From: Pieris napi
Taxonomy: Eukaryota; Arthropoda; Insecta; Lepidoptera; Pieridae
Direction of reading: 5' to 3'
DNA length: 64,000 nt
Assembly: GCF_905475465.1 (NCBI RefSeq)
Contig: NC_062253.1
Location: 124,001 to 188,000, forward strand
Under the pieces are notes generated by a model. It made no database searches and was not told the origin of the DNA. It worked only from the letters and a program-made list of their open reading frames with translations. Positions 1 to 12,900 of this stretch are shown here, in pieces. Both the position numbers and the translations under genes were made by a program. Positions within the stretch are counted from its first letter, which is position 1; every line of letters starts with the position of its first letter.

Positions 1-182
1 GGACTTCTAAGGAAACATCTACTTTTTAACATTGAACAGTCGAAACTTTTGAATATTGGAAACGACTGATATTTTTAAGTCTCTTATATCTCACATCATA
101 GGTTTGGACCCCAGCTGTTTACAAATTAGGGAAGCATCGTGAAATAACCGTCTTTTATCTAATAAATCCACTGCTTATGTCA

Positions 183-405
183 GGTAATGTTGGCCTAGTA
201 GCCTCATCGTGCGACTCTCATCCCTGACGTCGTAAGTTCGATCCCCGGCAAGACCAATGCACTTCCTATGTTTCTATTTTAACATGCTTTAGACTCAAAA
301 CCTCGACGGCAGGTGTCAGGCACAGGAGGCTGATCACCTACTTGCCTACTAGATTGACAAATGATTATGAAACAGATACAGAAATATAAGGCGCAGACCT
401 AACCA
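183..405 (+). repeat. tRNA-derived SINE in gene A intron
   Basis: The copy starts with an A-box-like stretch (tggcctagtagcctcatcg) and a B-box-like aagttcgatccc. It ends in the body shared by the other SINE copies here (gtgtcaggcacaggaggctg, then acagatacagaaat). It is the same ancestral insertion as 13765-14030 in gene B. This copy has lost about 40 bp after ttttaacat that the gene B copy keeps. Confidence 0.75.
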
Positions 406-457
406 GATGGAAAGAAAGACGGAATCTTTGTTTAACAGACGTTTATAATTCTTTCAG

Positions 458-2445
458 CCCATACTTGTCGGAGCGTATATAGCATCTGCCATATCATTTT
501 CAGTTATAGCGACATCTTTCCTCATTAAAAATAATGGTGGTTCAGTGCCAGGTTGGTTACCACTTTCGATGATGATTTCATGTGTTTTCTGCTTCGCTGG
601 AGGGATTGCGTCTATAATATTCATATTGATTCCCGAAATGTTTTCCTTTCAAGTAAGTTATGCTTTAAGCTTTATATTGTATTGAAAGTAGCAAATGCTG
701 TTCAAAACTCATGGATTTTATAAAAATTTGATGTTTGATAAATGTCATGAAATACTGTGATCGGACCACGATAAGTGTACATTTTTAACGAGACAATAAA
801 ACCTTTTTAATCTTGAGTGACGGGCAGAGGTTTATTTATTTATTGAAGTTTACCACATATTTACCAAGCTTTCTTTTCTAAAATATATAACAATTTTAGT
901 AAACATAAATCTTACAAAAATTTTAAATACAAAAATATATATATGCTTAAAGAAAAACGCTTTTTACCGGATTAAAGTTATGTATATATTATATTGGAAG
1001 GGAGTTACAGATAGAATTAGCCGGATCCTAAAACCAGCTTCTATTCATACAATTTTCAAGCCGCACAAGAAGATTCAGCAATTCCTAAGACCAATCAAAA
1101 GTAACACCCCATTGCAAGATGCAGGTATATACAAACTGGATTGCGACTGTGGCCTGTCTTACATAGGGCAAACTAAACGCAATATGTCCAGCAGACTCAA
1201 AGAACACATTGCTGACATAAGACATAGACGACACACAAAATCAGCAGTCTGTGAACACATACTAGATAGGCCTAATCACTACATACGCTTTGACCAACCG
1301 AAAGTACTTGGGAAAGAGAAATGATTCTTCCCAAGATTTGTACGCGAAGCCATTGAAATCAAAAAACACCCCAATTTCAATAGAGAAGACGGCCTAAAAT
1401 TGTCAAACACCTGGGATCCAATAATATCCAAATTAAAATCTCAAAAAGAAAAACAATCCGCGAAAATAGAGGACACCGTGAGCCATTTTTGCCAAAACCC
1501 TCCATCTTTTAGTCGATACCAACTCCGGGAAATAAATACAGATAATGCAACTTTCTCTGCAGCTGTGATACCTTTTGACATTCATCATCTTTTGTCTTCA
1601 GTCACCGTGACCACGCACGCTGTAAAGCACGCGAAACGTCGGATAAATTTAAAATTATGTCAAATAGTTGTAAATTTATAATAATACATAACTTTAATCC
1701 GGTAAAAAGCGTTTTTCTTTAAATGTGTAATAAGGGTTATGTTAATCAAAGACAATACTATATATATATGCAATAAAAATACTTAAATTTTTTTGCTTAT
1801 TGTTAAGCACTTTTACTTTTTTAAACAAAGATCGACTTGATGTCATGTACTTAACCCAAGCTTTATTAAAATGTATTCTGGGTTTAGGAATAAAACCGTA
1901 TTCCCCTTTTTTCTATCTTTCTTTTTGAGTTTTGTTAGTGTAGCCAAGTTTCTTTTGAATTGTCTACTCACATAGAACATAACAATATAGCGTATTTTAA
2001 GTATAACCTATGACATTCTAGGTGAATCGAAAAGGTTAAAAATATAATTTAAAAAAAACTTCCGCTTCATGTGGCATGACCCCTAAAAAAGTGTCCAACA
2101 ATACAACTACAGTCGCTATTAAGAGGAAGTTCTCGTGTTCTATTGTTTCCCACTTACCTGTCTAGCTGTGTGCTGTAAAGCTAAGTAATAATAAAAAGCT
2201 TTTTTCAGATTTGCGGGAAAATAATGGGCGTTTTCGTAACATATATTTGGTTTATAGAGTTTCTACAACTGCTTCTTTACGCACCAATAATAAAGCTATT
2301 TGGTTACGATATACTTTTCTACTTATATGCCACTCTCAATCTCGTCAGTGGAGTTTTTATTTTAATATTTATTGTGGAAACAAAGGGGAAGACCGAGCAG
2401 GATGTCCAGAATGCTATCAATTCAAAGCGGCTGTTTAAGAAATAG
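458..2445 (+). CDS. Sugar transporter gene A, Tret1-like (3' end only)
   Basis: Last two coding exons of a major facilitator sugar porter, a plasma-membrane carrier of sugars; the 5' part lies left of the window. Exons are 458-652 (195 bp, phase 0 at both ends, preceded by ctttcag and followed by gtaagt) and 2209-2445 (237 bp, acceptor ttttttcag, stop TAG). The first encodes two membrane segments ending IPEMFSFQ. The second encodes the last two helices and a cytosolic tail with VETKGKT, a degenerate form of the family's PETRGK motif. Both exons are close copies of gene B exons 6 and 7 (about 4 of 65 and 8 of 78 residues differ), and the upstream intron sequence is duplicated too. The intron between them carries a Penelope-like insertion absent from gene B. 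Family and exon calls are firm; the substrate is not known. Confidence 0.85.
947..1722 (+). mobile_element. Penelope-like retroelement, 5'-truncated, with inverted repeats
   Basis: The 3' part of a Penelope-like element polyprotein is readable from 980 to 1681. It includes a GIY-YIG endonuclease domain (AGIYKLDCDCGLSYIGQT) followed by KEHIADIRHRRHTKSAVCEH and the typical tail REAIEIKKHPNFNREDGLKL. One in-frame TGA at 1322-1324 is the only break. The reverse transcriptase part is missing. The copy is bounded by a perfect 38-bp inverted repeat (947-984 and 1685-1722) carrying the core accggattaaagttat. Gene B's homologous intron lacks this insertion. Penelope elements are known to carry terminal repeats in either orientation. 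The family call is firm; the exact insertion edges are less sure. Confidence 0.85.
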
Positions 2446-2645
2446 TTGTACAATTTTTATTAAAATCGTAATAACCATCTGCGATGTTTTATTATTCCGT
2501 ATCCTTGATGACCTTCAATCGTTGCCTCAGTTGGTATGACTACACAACATTGATCTTCATCTGTTTACAGAAACAGTACTTCTTTTACAATATCCGTTGA
2601 AGAAAAGGAAAAAAACTACCAAAACCAATTGACAAAGGGCATCTT

Positions 2646-2880
2646 TAAAACTTTTTATAATCTATAATCTATAATCTCTTTCTATTTATTCTTTCTTATT
2701 CTATTTCTTTTTTGACGTTCATAAGTGTACATTGTGTTACCTACATGAATAATGCCCGCCTTCATACATGTTTTCATACATGTGAATCATCGTTACGAGT
2801 ATAGCGGAGTCCGTAATGGGTCCGTTCCGCTCGCAGTGGAAGGCGGGCATAAATGATTTTTGACTTTGACTTTATTGGTC
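2646..2880 (+). repeat. Dispersed LINE-type 3' tail, split by a 99-bp MITE
   Basis: The stretch ttgacgttcataagtgtac followed by attgtgtt and cctacatgaata is also found at 9038-9100, where it runs on into an AT-rich, simple tail. Here it is interrupted by the small element at 2752-2850 and resumes as tttttgactttgacttt. It is probably the 3' tail of the LINE whose coding remnant lies at 8725-8988. Confidence 0.55.
2752..2850. mobile_element. 99-bp MITE with 12-bp inverted ends
   Basis: It begins atgcccgccttc and ends gaaggcgggcat, a perfect 12-bp inverted repeat. The interior is GC-rich (cgctcgcagtggaaggcggg). The uninterrupted form of the host repeat at about 9070 shows that it is an insertion. 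A related end, cgcagtggaaggcgggcat, recurs near 26195-26215. Confidence 0.6.
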
Positions 2881-3900
2881 GAACGTTAGTGATGGTCAAA
2901 CACAACTATAAAGTGAAGCAAGCTTATGACTAACGTCCGTCCGGCACGGCTGCGTAAATCTATCTAAAGACTAAAACTATACAAATAATAACTTAAAACT
3001 ACACGCTGGTAAAAGGGATCTACTGACCCTTCCGCTACCTGCGCACCCGCCGACCATTTCCTAGAACAACATCTTGCAGGCAGCTTCGTTCACCAGCTTT
3101 CTAAATTGCATTGTTTGTTGTCCGTAACATTCTCCCCTCAGTGTTACCTTCCTAAGACGTGAGGCTTTTCGTAGGTAGGACAACGATGCTCGTCAGCGGT
3201 CTCAGCTTATAAATTTTCTAACAAAAACATAATTCCCCAATATATTATATTTATAATAAATAAGAATGCCATATCACTAGTTGACATTTATTATAATTTA
3301 ATGTTTCCTTATTATGTTTATGAATTATTGTATTATTCTCCTCTGCTTTTTGTTGTATAAAAAAAACATAGGTATTTTTCAAATTTATAATGTGTATATA
3401 ATTTGAAAATATTATAATAACAGTATTTATTTTTTGTTAGTTAGGTGGACTGCATCCAGATAGAAAAAGAGGTCTTTATTCTCTCAATTCAGCGTTTGTC
3501 AGGTTTAAGCTGAAAAAATTATATATATATATAATTATTTATATCATATGAATTAGTTAACGTATAAACTGAATTGGTACAATTTGAAGGAATTCATTTT
3601 TATTATAGTTACTTATGAGTAATAAGTTGATTTGTATTATTATATTTTGCAAAGGGAATAAAATAATATATCGAATTGAATATCAGGAATTCAATTCGAT
3701 ATATTATGTATTTATTTTTAATAAACAAATTTGTGAACAATACTTACCCAATCATATTATTTTATAAGTTAATTAATTTCTAAAACTTTCAAAATTTGAC
3801 GGAAACGTTTAAAAATAATAAGTGTCAACTATCATAGCACCAGAAAACTTTACGTTTAAAATATGTATGTCAAAAGAATAGTTTTATATTAAATTAATAT
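2881..3900. other. Intergenic, AT-rich; one long hairpin
   Basis: No coding exon or splice-compatible frame is recognised here. The stretch is low-complexity and AT-rich. Its only clear structure is a 19-bp perfect inverted repeat at 3663-3681 and 3689-3707 with a 7-base loop (core tatcgaattgaat). Confidence 0.5.
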
Positions 3901-3901
3901 A

Positions 3902-4258
3902 TACAGGGTGGCCAAAAAGTCGTGGATCAAACGCAAATAGGGGATAGATGTGGTCATCATCTGCAAAAATTGTTCTACGGGAGGTCTCTAAGCTCAACCC
4001 TCAAGGAAATTGCCTTTTTTTTTCTAATTCTTATTAATATTCGAAAAAATCTACATTCTGTATCTTTTTCATGATATCCACAAGATTGGCACTGATGAGT
4101 TCTTGCGTTAGACATACTATTTAAAGTTGTTTATTGAGTGTATTGAAGATAATATTACTCGTAAGTTATACGATATAAATTTTTTTCAAATCATAACTTT
4201 TTGTTTATTTCGGCCCCCACTGTGAAAAAAAATTACTCTACCGAAAAGTGACCCTGTA
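3902..4258. mobile_element. MITE-like element with TACAGGGT ends
   Basis: It starts tacagggtggccaaaaagtc and ends tgaccctgta, giving 8-9 bp inverted ends that both point outward. The interior has no long frame. Size and ends fit a short non-autonomous DNA transposon. The superfamily is not assigned because the ends are short and no clear target duplication is seen. Confidence 0.4.
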
Positions 4259-4259
4259 T

Positions 4260-6968
4260 TACACGTTTTGTCGCAATTAATAGGGATTCTGAAAGGTATT
4301 ACATATGGCCATGAGTCTCTCTAATATCTTTCTAACCTAACCTAAACCTTATGGTTTATCTACCATAATTGAGGAAGTGCTCCGGTTCCGCTGTTCTGGC
4401 AAGCATTTGACGATACTCTTTTCACCGTCTGCTTTATCTAAGTCAACGGCGATTTTTCTTAAATATTCTTTTTCCTAATGCCACCAAGCGTTTTCGTTGT
4501 AGTACTTTCGATGGTGATTCTAACGCCACGCGTTCTGTCCGTTCATCGATTTCTTCTGCCCTCCTAGCTTTTCGGCTTCTTGCGTTCATATTGAAGTCGA
4601 TTGTATTCTTCGCTATAATATAATTTATAGTGTTATTTTTCTCTGCATTTTTTAAAATTATACTTAATTCCATTGCTAGAGTTCCTAATTCCCATTTTAA
4701 GTTCTTGGCGCTACAGCTGTACAGTTGATATTATGTTTTTGGACTGAATTTTATTATATTACTTCCGCAGTGTAGTTAAGAGACTTGTATGATAATGTCC
4801 TGAATACGTAATGAAAGTACGCAAATAATGTATCTAAACCTAACTCAAATAATATTTTTGATCATTCACAATATTAATACTTACATGATATGAAGAAGGC
4901 CAGTTTCAGTTTTGCATCTGAATATATTTTGGCAAAAATAAATTAGTTAAACTACGCAGAACATGGTCTAGGAAGCAGAAACAAAAAAAAATCATTTAAT
5001 CATAGGTAACACATTGTACACTTATGACTTGTCAGTAAAGAAATACATATTAATGCTTCTAATTTCACATTTAGTGCCAGTTCTCAAATCAAGGGCGTAG
5101 AACGGAAAAGAAGAACTGGCAATAAACTCTCCGCCACTCTTTTTAATCGCCATGTTTTTTTTTACACAACGTTTGTAAGGAGCTGCAACCAAACGTGTAT
5201 GTATCTCACAATTTATTGTATTCATAACTGGTGTCCACAGGGAACGCTTATTCATTTATGCAGAATATATTTTATTATCTATATTTCTCACTAATAGCGT
5301 AATTTATTTGGATTTAGATAGATAATAATGTTCGATAAGGGAACGTAATTAAAAATACACCGAATTATTCTTAAAACATTATAACAATAAATATTAAATA
5401 GATAATGTATATTTAATATTTATTTAATAATTAGAATTAATATATTAAAAATTAAAAATAAATTAAAATATTATAATTACATAGTATAATAATCTAATTA
5501 AGATTAAGTATCACAATACAGCGAGGAAATGATATCAAACTCTTTAAATTTGTTTTAATATTATTTTTATTATTACTATGTAGGTTAAGAAAATTGTAAA
5601 TAGGTGTATATTTGATTTAATTGTTGTGTTTAGGTTTTAATAAACAATTGCGATAAAAAAAATGTAATGTAATATAATATTATAATATAATTATTGTTAA
5701 ATATTCTTAATAAATTTAAAAAAAAGTTGTGAACATCCAATCGTGCACATCATTGCAATATGTTAATCAAAAGGAGGAAAATTACAGTTCGTGTTTTAAA
5801 TAAATTGTGCATATACTGTAGGTATACTATTATTTCTCTCGTAGTTTTCTCTTACCTGCAGCTAGGCTTCATTATCGGAAGTCGAGGTAGAATACAAAAT
5901 TCCACCTATCTATATAGAAATATTTTTCAGCCATTTGGGTATCAATAATCTAGAATTTTCTTTAACAACATCCTTGGTTCGCTATTTCCAAACTATAATT
6001 TGACATCACCGACCAAATTAACATAACAATATACATTTAAATTGAAAATTAACTTCAAGGTTATTTTAAAATTGTATTTATTTTCCGTAACTACCATCAA
6101 TTCCGTTACAACTAAATAAACATTAATTAAAGTTGAAAAAGTTATAAATAATTTTCTGATTATAACATATTTATTCTAGAAACTAAAAATATGTCTATAT
6201 AGAGGAATACATCGGGACATACATTACATTAGGAGAATCTAGGACATAAGGATAACCACTCTCTTGTCTGGAGCTGTGCTGATCAATATATAATATTAAT
6301 TTTATTTATTTATTTCAATCAGAAAATCATTAGTCCATATTGTCAAAGTATATTAAATGATAAAATTAAAAAGGGCACATGCAGTCCATTGCAATGACCC
6401 ATGTGAGGGCAATCCAGCCTTCCCACTATTACCGCCAGCATGCTGTTAGGGCTCCCACGCACGCGTCTTAACAGAGATACAACTCGCTATTGCATCGTGG
6501 CGTAGGGACCACGCCTGCACAACCAACCATTGTAGACGCACTGCAATGGGGAGCCCCATCAACATCCTGAACCAACTATTGACCCTGAACACGAAGGGCA
6601 TTTTACGATTTTTTGTATAGCAAGACTCCAGGCTACAGCTACAAGATGAAGTGCAATATGCCCTAAAAAGAGTGATTTTGAAGAGAGATTTGAGCTTAGC
6701 AACATATTTTGCGTCATTTTGACTTTTAGTAGGCATTTCATCACTGATCACATATCACTTTGCTTCAAATTAACTTAAATGTATTATTTAGTAAATCATT
6801 TGGGTATAGTTACACTAATTACCTACTTGATGTTCTTATGTTCTCGAAGGACGTAGCCACACGCTGTTAATATTATTTATTCAGTCGATAATCCTACGCG
6901 CAGTGCATAGCATCAATATATAAACGAACAACAATTGAGTGTTAAACTTTAACTAAAATGAGATAATA
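4260..6968. other. Intergenic between genes A and B, repeat remnants
   Basis: No host gene is recognised. Three repeat remnants are visible. About 5025-5200 carries an inverted copy of the LINE tail found at 8925-9020 (shared tgccagttct, ggcgtagaacgg, ctctccgccactcttttt). About 5510-5720 shares acaatacag(c/a)gaggaaat and its AT-rich tail with 54495-54600. About 6365-6500 is an inverted copy of 11870-11995 (shared gtgagggcaatccagccttc and gggctcccacgc). The rest is AT-rich single-copy-looking sequence. Confidence 0.5.
6958..6966 (+). promoter_or_regulatory. Two-codon upstream ORF before gene B start
   Basis: ATG AGA TAA lies just upstream of the chosen gene B start at 6969, separated by two bases, and in a different register. 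If it is in the 5' leader it could reduce translation from the main start. Whether the leader includes it is not known. Confidence 0.35.
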
Positions 6969-9900
6969 ATGAAGATAGCGAGCTATATTTTGAATCAAAC
7001 CCCTTCTAAAGGGCACACATATAAACAATGGCTGTTTGTTATTTTGGGTATGTATCGATTTTATTAATATTTTACAAAACTCAAAGAGCAATATAACTAT
7101 ACGCTACTCTACTATTTATTCAATTGATCGTGTTCTATTATAGATATTATATATCGACGGTCCCTACGCACCATGTCAGAAATAGAGGTTTTCTGAAATT
7201 AATCTATTACATTTTTGATATTTTTTTTTTCCTTAATTTTTGATTGTTTATAATCGTTTTTTTAAATATTTCTATTGTTTAAATAATTTTTAAAATTCTT
7301 TTTAATATTACAATTATCAAGTATACAGTATTTACAATTATCTTAACCTACAAAGTATCTAATAATAGAAATAATTAAAATTAAAATCAAAACAAATTTA
7401 AAAAGTTTGGTCCCTGTGGCAGTGTACCTTTTTTCCACCATTGTGACGCTGGTGTTGTTGATGATGCGCTCCACACCTTAAAGGATTGCCTAGCATGGGA
7501 GATGGAAAGGAGGCCTCTACTGGGCGTGCTACAGGGCGAGGACGCTACCCTCGATAACATTGTGAGAGTAGCAGTTACAAACTCGGACGGTGTCGGCATG
7601 TGGGTCGGCAGAGATTCTGTGAAGCCGTCATGCACCAAAAGCAAGAGGCGGAAAGGGCCAGGGAGGATGATCCTGCAGCCCACCCGCGTCGCCGTAGGAG
7701 ACCACAGCGCCGCCGTTGCACCGTGCAACCCCGTGTGTAATCCTGGGCACGCAGTTGCTCCAGCGGGGGAACAGGGGTTCATGCGTCGAAAAGAAGGGAT
7801 GCTGACGCATCCCTGCAAGCATCGTGCCCGGCCTCCCCCAGCTTTATAAACAGGGTGAATTGGCCGATGTGAAAGGCCCTTGCTGTGCCAAGGTCCATTC
7901 CACATCATTCGTGGCCGTAGAGGACCGTGATACTAACGGCTGATCGCGTGGCTGGATGCGGACAAGGCTACGCTGTTACCGTGTCCTGCCCCGGGCGATT
8001 GCTGGTGGCGCCGTGGGGTTTTAGTGGGTATGCACTGTTGTGCGAGTCCCACATAACCCTTCCCCACCAAGGTCAACCGTGCCGCGGGAGGGTATGCGTA
8101 ACGCATTTCCCCACGAAAAAAAAAAAAAAAAAAAGGCAGTGTACCTTTAACGCTGGCAGCATTTTCTCGCGATACTTATTCTTTGAGCCAGGAAAGTGCC
8201 AGCTCTGCGGTCACCGGTACTATCTACCAATCGCCAACTTAAATCTTTAATAAGCGCCTGTGCACTTGAACCCCACGGCCCAAGAGTCTCTACTACAAAG
8301 AGAACAAAATCGAAGTTGGAGGAAAGACTGTTATATCTGTGCCGTTTGTTATTTTCTGCCTGCTCTGCGGCCGCGCCAGCTTTTTTGCTTGTCCGAAGGA
8401 GATGAGACGGGGCAAAAGTGTCTACATGGGTAGCATCCTATACTAAAGCCCGGCCCATTTTCCAAGGGATCAACGACATCCCATCCGGCCGCTTGCCATC
8501 GTCTCTTGCGATGCCCGTTGGCACCAAAATTGCTGGAACATTGACGGAGGCAAGAGAGCGGCGTCTAATGTCGCTGAGCGCGGCATGGCGAGGAAAACGA
8601 CCTGCACTCTTTTGGAAGTGTTTGTAGAATAAGATCTAAGAATTTTACCTACCAGACTGCTAGATTTGTGAGCAGATGAGAGAAACGCTGGAAGAGCTAT
8701 ACTTGTTATCTTGCGTACCTACTCCTAATCCACCAAAGCGAATAGGGAGCGACGCTTGATACCAAGAAGGTGTTTCAAAGGAACATTTAAAATAGATTCC
8801 AAAGAAGTTTTTAAAAGATTCTCCAAATCACTTAAAAAAACTGAATGATTCCATAGAGGGCTACAGTAAAGTAAATAAGTTAATTTGGGAATAAAAAGGC
8901 AGAATTTTAAAATGAACAAAACTTGGCGATTAAAAAGAGTGGCGGAGAGTTTATTGCCAGTTCTTTTTTTCCGTTCTACGCCCTTCATTTGAGAAGTGAC
9001 AGTAAATGTAAAATTAGAAGCAATATTTCTTTTTTTTGACGTTCATAAGTGTACATTGTGTTGCCTACATGAATACATTATTTTTGACTTGACTTTTTAA
9101 TTATTATTATAATAAAATAATCACCAATAAAATTTGACTTTTTTTTTCAATGAATACAGAAGCTAATAAACAGAGAGTTAGCTCTAATTATCACTTCAGT
9201 ATATTAAAAATGTATTTGTAATCAAACATTCTAAATTATTCTGTAAATACCCCTTTCATGTGATTTTCCAGCCAACTTCGCCTTATTCGTTTACGGAGCG
9301 GAGAGCAGCTGGGTTTCACCCATGACAAAAATCCTCCAGGCACCTGATTCACCAGCAGGAGAGCCTTTATCTGACTACGCGATATCATGGATAGCCGGCC
9401 TTATGTGTTTCGCGGCTATGTTGGGAACACCTATTTACGCATACGTCGCGGATAACTATGGAAGAAAGATTGCCGTAATGTGTATTTTTTACCCACAGGC
9501 GGTAGGTATTACGTGGTGATTGATTGATATGATTTTACTATTCACTATACATCTTATAGCTGCAAAGGTAAAAGCTATGTCCAGTTGTTCTGTCGAATCG
9601 CGAGTTAAGTTCGGTGGCGGTTGTTGTGTGGATATGTTCAGATACATATTAAATGAAACACTTGAAGCTGGGTACCAACTGTCTTTAATCGTTTAAAATA
9701 TAGACATAGACATATCATTTATTACAAACAAAAACACTCACACATAATCACACAAAATAACAATAATCAAAGAGAAAAAATTAAATAAAAATATATTATG
9801 AGAGATATATATAATGGTATCAATCGCTTATACGATTACTGGGAATAAATAAGGCGCAACTGCGTTTCTCTGTGAATACAAAATATTTATTTACAAAATA

Positions 9901-12900
9901 AATATCTAATAATTTACATTTAATAAAAAATTTATTTTTACAAATTATTCACTCACCTGTGAATACAAAAGAAACAACATTTAAAGCCTATATTCTAGGT
10001 TTTATAAATGGCGCTTCTAAACGGGCCATGTTTTGCTGCAATTTATGGCTGCAACACTGTGGCCGCCAACATTACAAACAATAGCAGCCACACTATGCAA
10101 TATTGCAGTAATGTCCCGGCCATATAGCCAAACATGTTTTGTATAGCCACATATGGCCGATGTTGCCCCGATGGGGGGCCGGACGATCGCTGAGCTATCG
10201 AATTCAACTGCAATATTGCACAGCCAGTTCTATTGTTGTTTCAGTCACTCTCTTTGTTATGGCACAGTGTATCCTAGTATTGTCTTTGATTGACGTAACT
10301 TTTGCTCATTTAAATAAAACACTATTTTGACCGGATTGAAGTTATCAGTGTATCCTTTTTTACGCGACATGAAGTTTGCTATGAGTGAAGTGTGCCTGTT
10401 GCTATATTCTGTGTTTTGCGATCAGCTGCATTTTGACGTTGCATTAAATATTAATTAAAATTTAGGCTACTACGTAAAAATGACTGCTACGTGGTCTAAC
10501 GAGAAAAGTACTGATTTCATTAATGAAGTACATTAATTATACCCTGAGTTGTGGGATATAAAAACCGGCATATACAAAGTTAGTCATTACAGGAATGCTA
10601 AAAAAGATGCATGGAATGAAATCGCTGAAAAGTTTGGCATAACAAGCAAAGAGGCTTACAAAAAAATTATTTTTATTTTTGGTCCAATTTTGTTTAAAAG
10701 AAAGTCAAAGTCGCCTTTTGACATTCTTCTAAAGTTCTTGAATAATTTATTATCAAGGCTTATTTCAAGATTCAAATTGTCTACAGTTTCAGGCCTATTT
10801 AAGTAAGGTCGAATCCACAATCTCTTCTTTTTCTGTTTCTTTTTTAAAACAATATAAGCTGCTGCGATCAGTGTGATTTCGTCGGCCATTGTTGCCGGTT
10901 TGTGTGGCCCGTTTAGGAGTCTGCATCATGGGCCATACTATTGCAGACATATTGCAACACATGGCCCAGCCATAGATTGTTCGGCCATCAGCTGCATTAA
11001 AATATTTTTGTAATGGCCGGGCAATTAGTTGCCAACAGTGCAGCCATTAATTACAGCAAAACATGGCCCGTTTAGAAGCGCCAAATATAAAATAATAAAA
11101 TTAAAAAATTAAAACATCTTACATCTATTATCTAAAGTGACAAATTAAACATCGTCGATCAGACGGCAAAGAAGAAAAATAAAATATAAAAAGAGTTTGT
11201 ATAGGAAAATATATTTTCCTTACATATATATATTTTTTCCTTTTCACATTCGGTTCGTCTCAAGAATGTAATGCGTGTATGCTGTGGCTGTAATTGGCCC
11301 TGGCTCAGCATTATGCTGAGGAGAAAAATGTTCCACAGCGCTGGTCATTCTGCCAGAGACCACATAAGCTAGTTTGCGTTTCAGTCGCAAAAAAAATAAA
11401 TACATTATTTTCTTTATATAATAATACTTAGAGTAGAAAATAATAATTATAATATTAGTAAAAGTTAGCAGTGTAGGTAAAGAATATGAACTTATGACTA
11501 ACATAAAATTAGACGCTATTAAAAGTAACTTGGCTTATCTAAGGGTTCATAAAACTATGTGAAACTTCAATACAAGTGTACGACCTTGTTGGACATTATC
11601 GAAACAAGAATGTTGTATTACAATTTATGAGTGTGGAAAAAACTAAAGGGCTCATTTTGACTTCAAGTTTGCGATAATTGCTAACATTTGGTTTACTAAT
11701 GTTAGGATACATAACGCGCGATTGGACTACAAATTTCTAGAAACACGACATCGTTTTGTAATTATTTTAAATTAAATTACTATATGCTTTCACTTTTCAA
11801 TTTTAAATTTTGGTAAGTAATAGGCATTGTTTATATAGTTGTGCAGGTGTTGATTGTTATACGTCACGATGCGCAAGAGAGTTGTATCTCTGTTAAGGCG
11901 CGTGCGTGGGAGCCCTAACAGAATGCTGGCGGTAATAGCGGGAAGGCTGGATTGCCCTCACATGGGTCATTGCAATGGACTTCATGTGCCTTTTAATTAA
12001 CTAATATATTTAGGACATAGTAACCATAATATGGACTTATTATAATAATTACATTATTGTTATGGTATTGTTTCAGATGTCATGGGCACTAAAACTATAC
12101 CCGACACCAGTAACTCTAACCTTATCAAGAATATTCGGCGGAATATCCGCAGGGGGTTGTTTTAATGTTGTCCCAATGTACGTGAAAGAAATTAGCCAGG
12201 ACAGTATACGTGGTGTTTTAGGTTCGCTCCTTATTCTGTCACAGAATCTAGGAGTTTTGTTCATGTACATTATTGGAGCTTACTTAGATTACTATACAGT
12301 ACAATGGGCAATTCTGGGGTTACCAATTGTAGCATCAGTGCTGATGTTTATAGCCCCAGAAGCGCCTGTGTATCTGGTCAAGCAAGGAAAAATGGATGTA
12401 AGTAAATATCAAGATTTGATTTGTGTTCGTTCATTGAAGGTTCATTAATTCCATCAATTTATCTAGTTTTATTTATTCTTATTAAGGAAAGGAAGCAAGT
12501 CAGTAATTTTTATACTTATCTTTAACGACCAAGTTTAAACTTAGTTTTAAAATTATGAGCAAATAGCTAAAAGTACGAAAAATAAGTGATGAAAAGAATA
12601 AAGAACTTTAAAATTCAACATTCAGGCGTTATTTTTAGGAAGCAATTGAAACAGTGGCTTCACTCAGAGGCCTGGACAAAAGCGACAAGACAGTGCAAGA
12701 TGTAGTTGATTGGATGAAAAAAGAAGACGAGGAATCCAATAAAACGCCAAATATCCCATTAACAAGTATCTGTAAGTATGTTGTACAAATATCTATTGTG
12801 TCCTACTGCTCCTAAGAGTTGCTGCTGGTAAGGACTTGACACGCTACAAGAGACTGACGGCGAACCTCCAGTAATGGACGATCCGTATCACCTCGACGTC

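Noticed and set aside
5760..5948. 62-codon frame with a hydrophobic stretch, considered as a transporter exon
   Set aside because: No family motif, no splice-compatible neighbours, and gene B already has a complete exon set starting at 6969.
7387..7908. 173-codon minus-strand frame
   Set aside because: It is the shadow of the GC-rich R1-type LINE end, whose recognisable protein reads on the plus strand.
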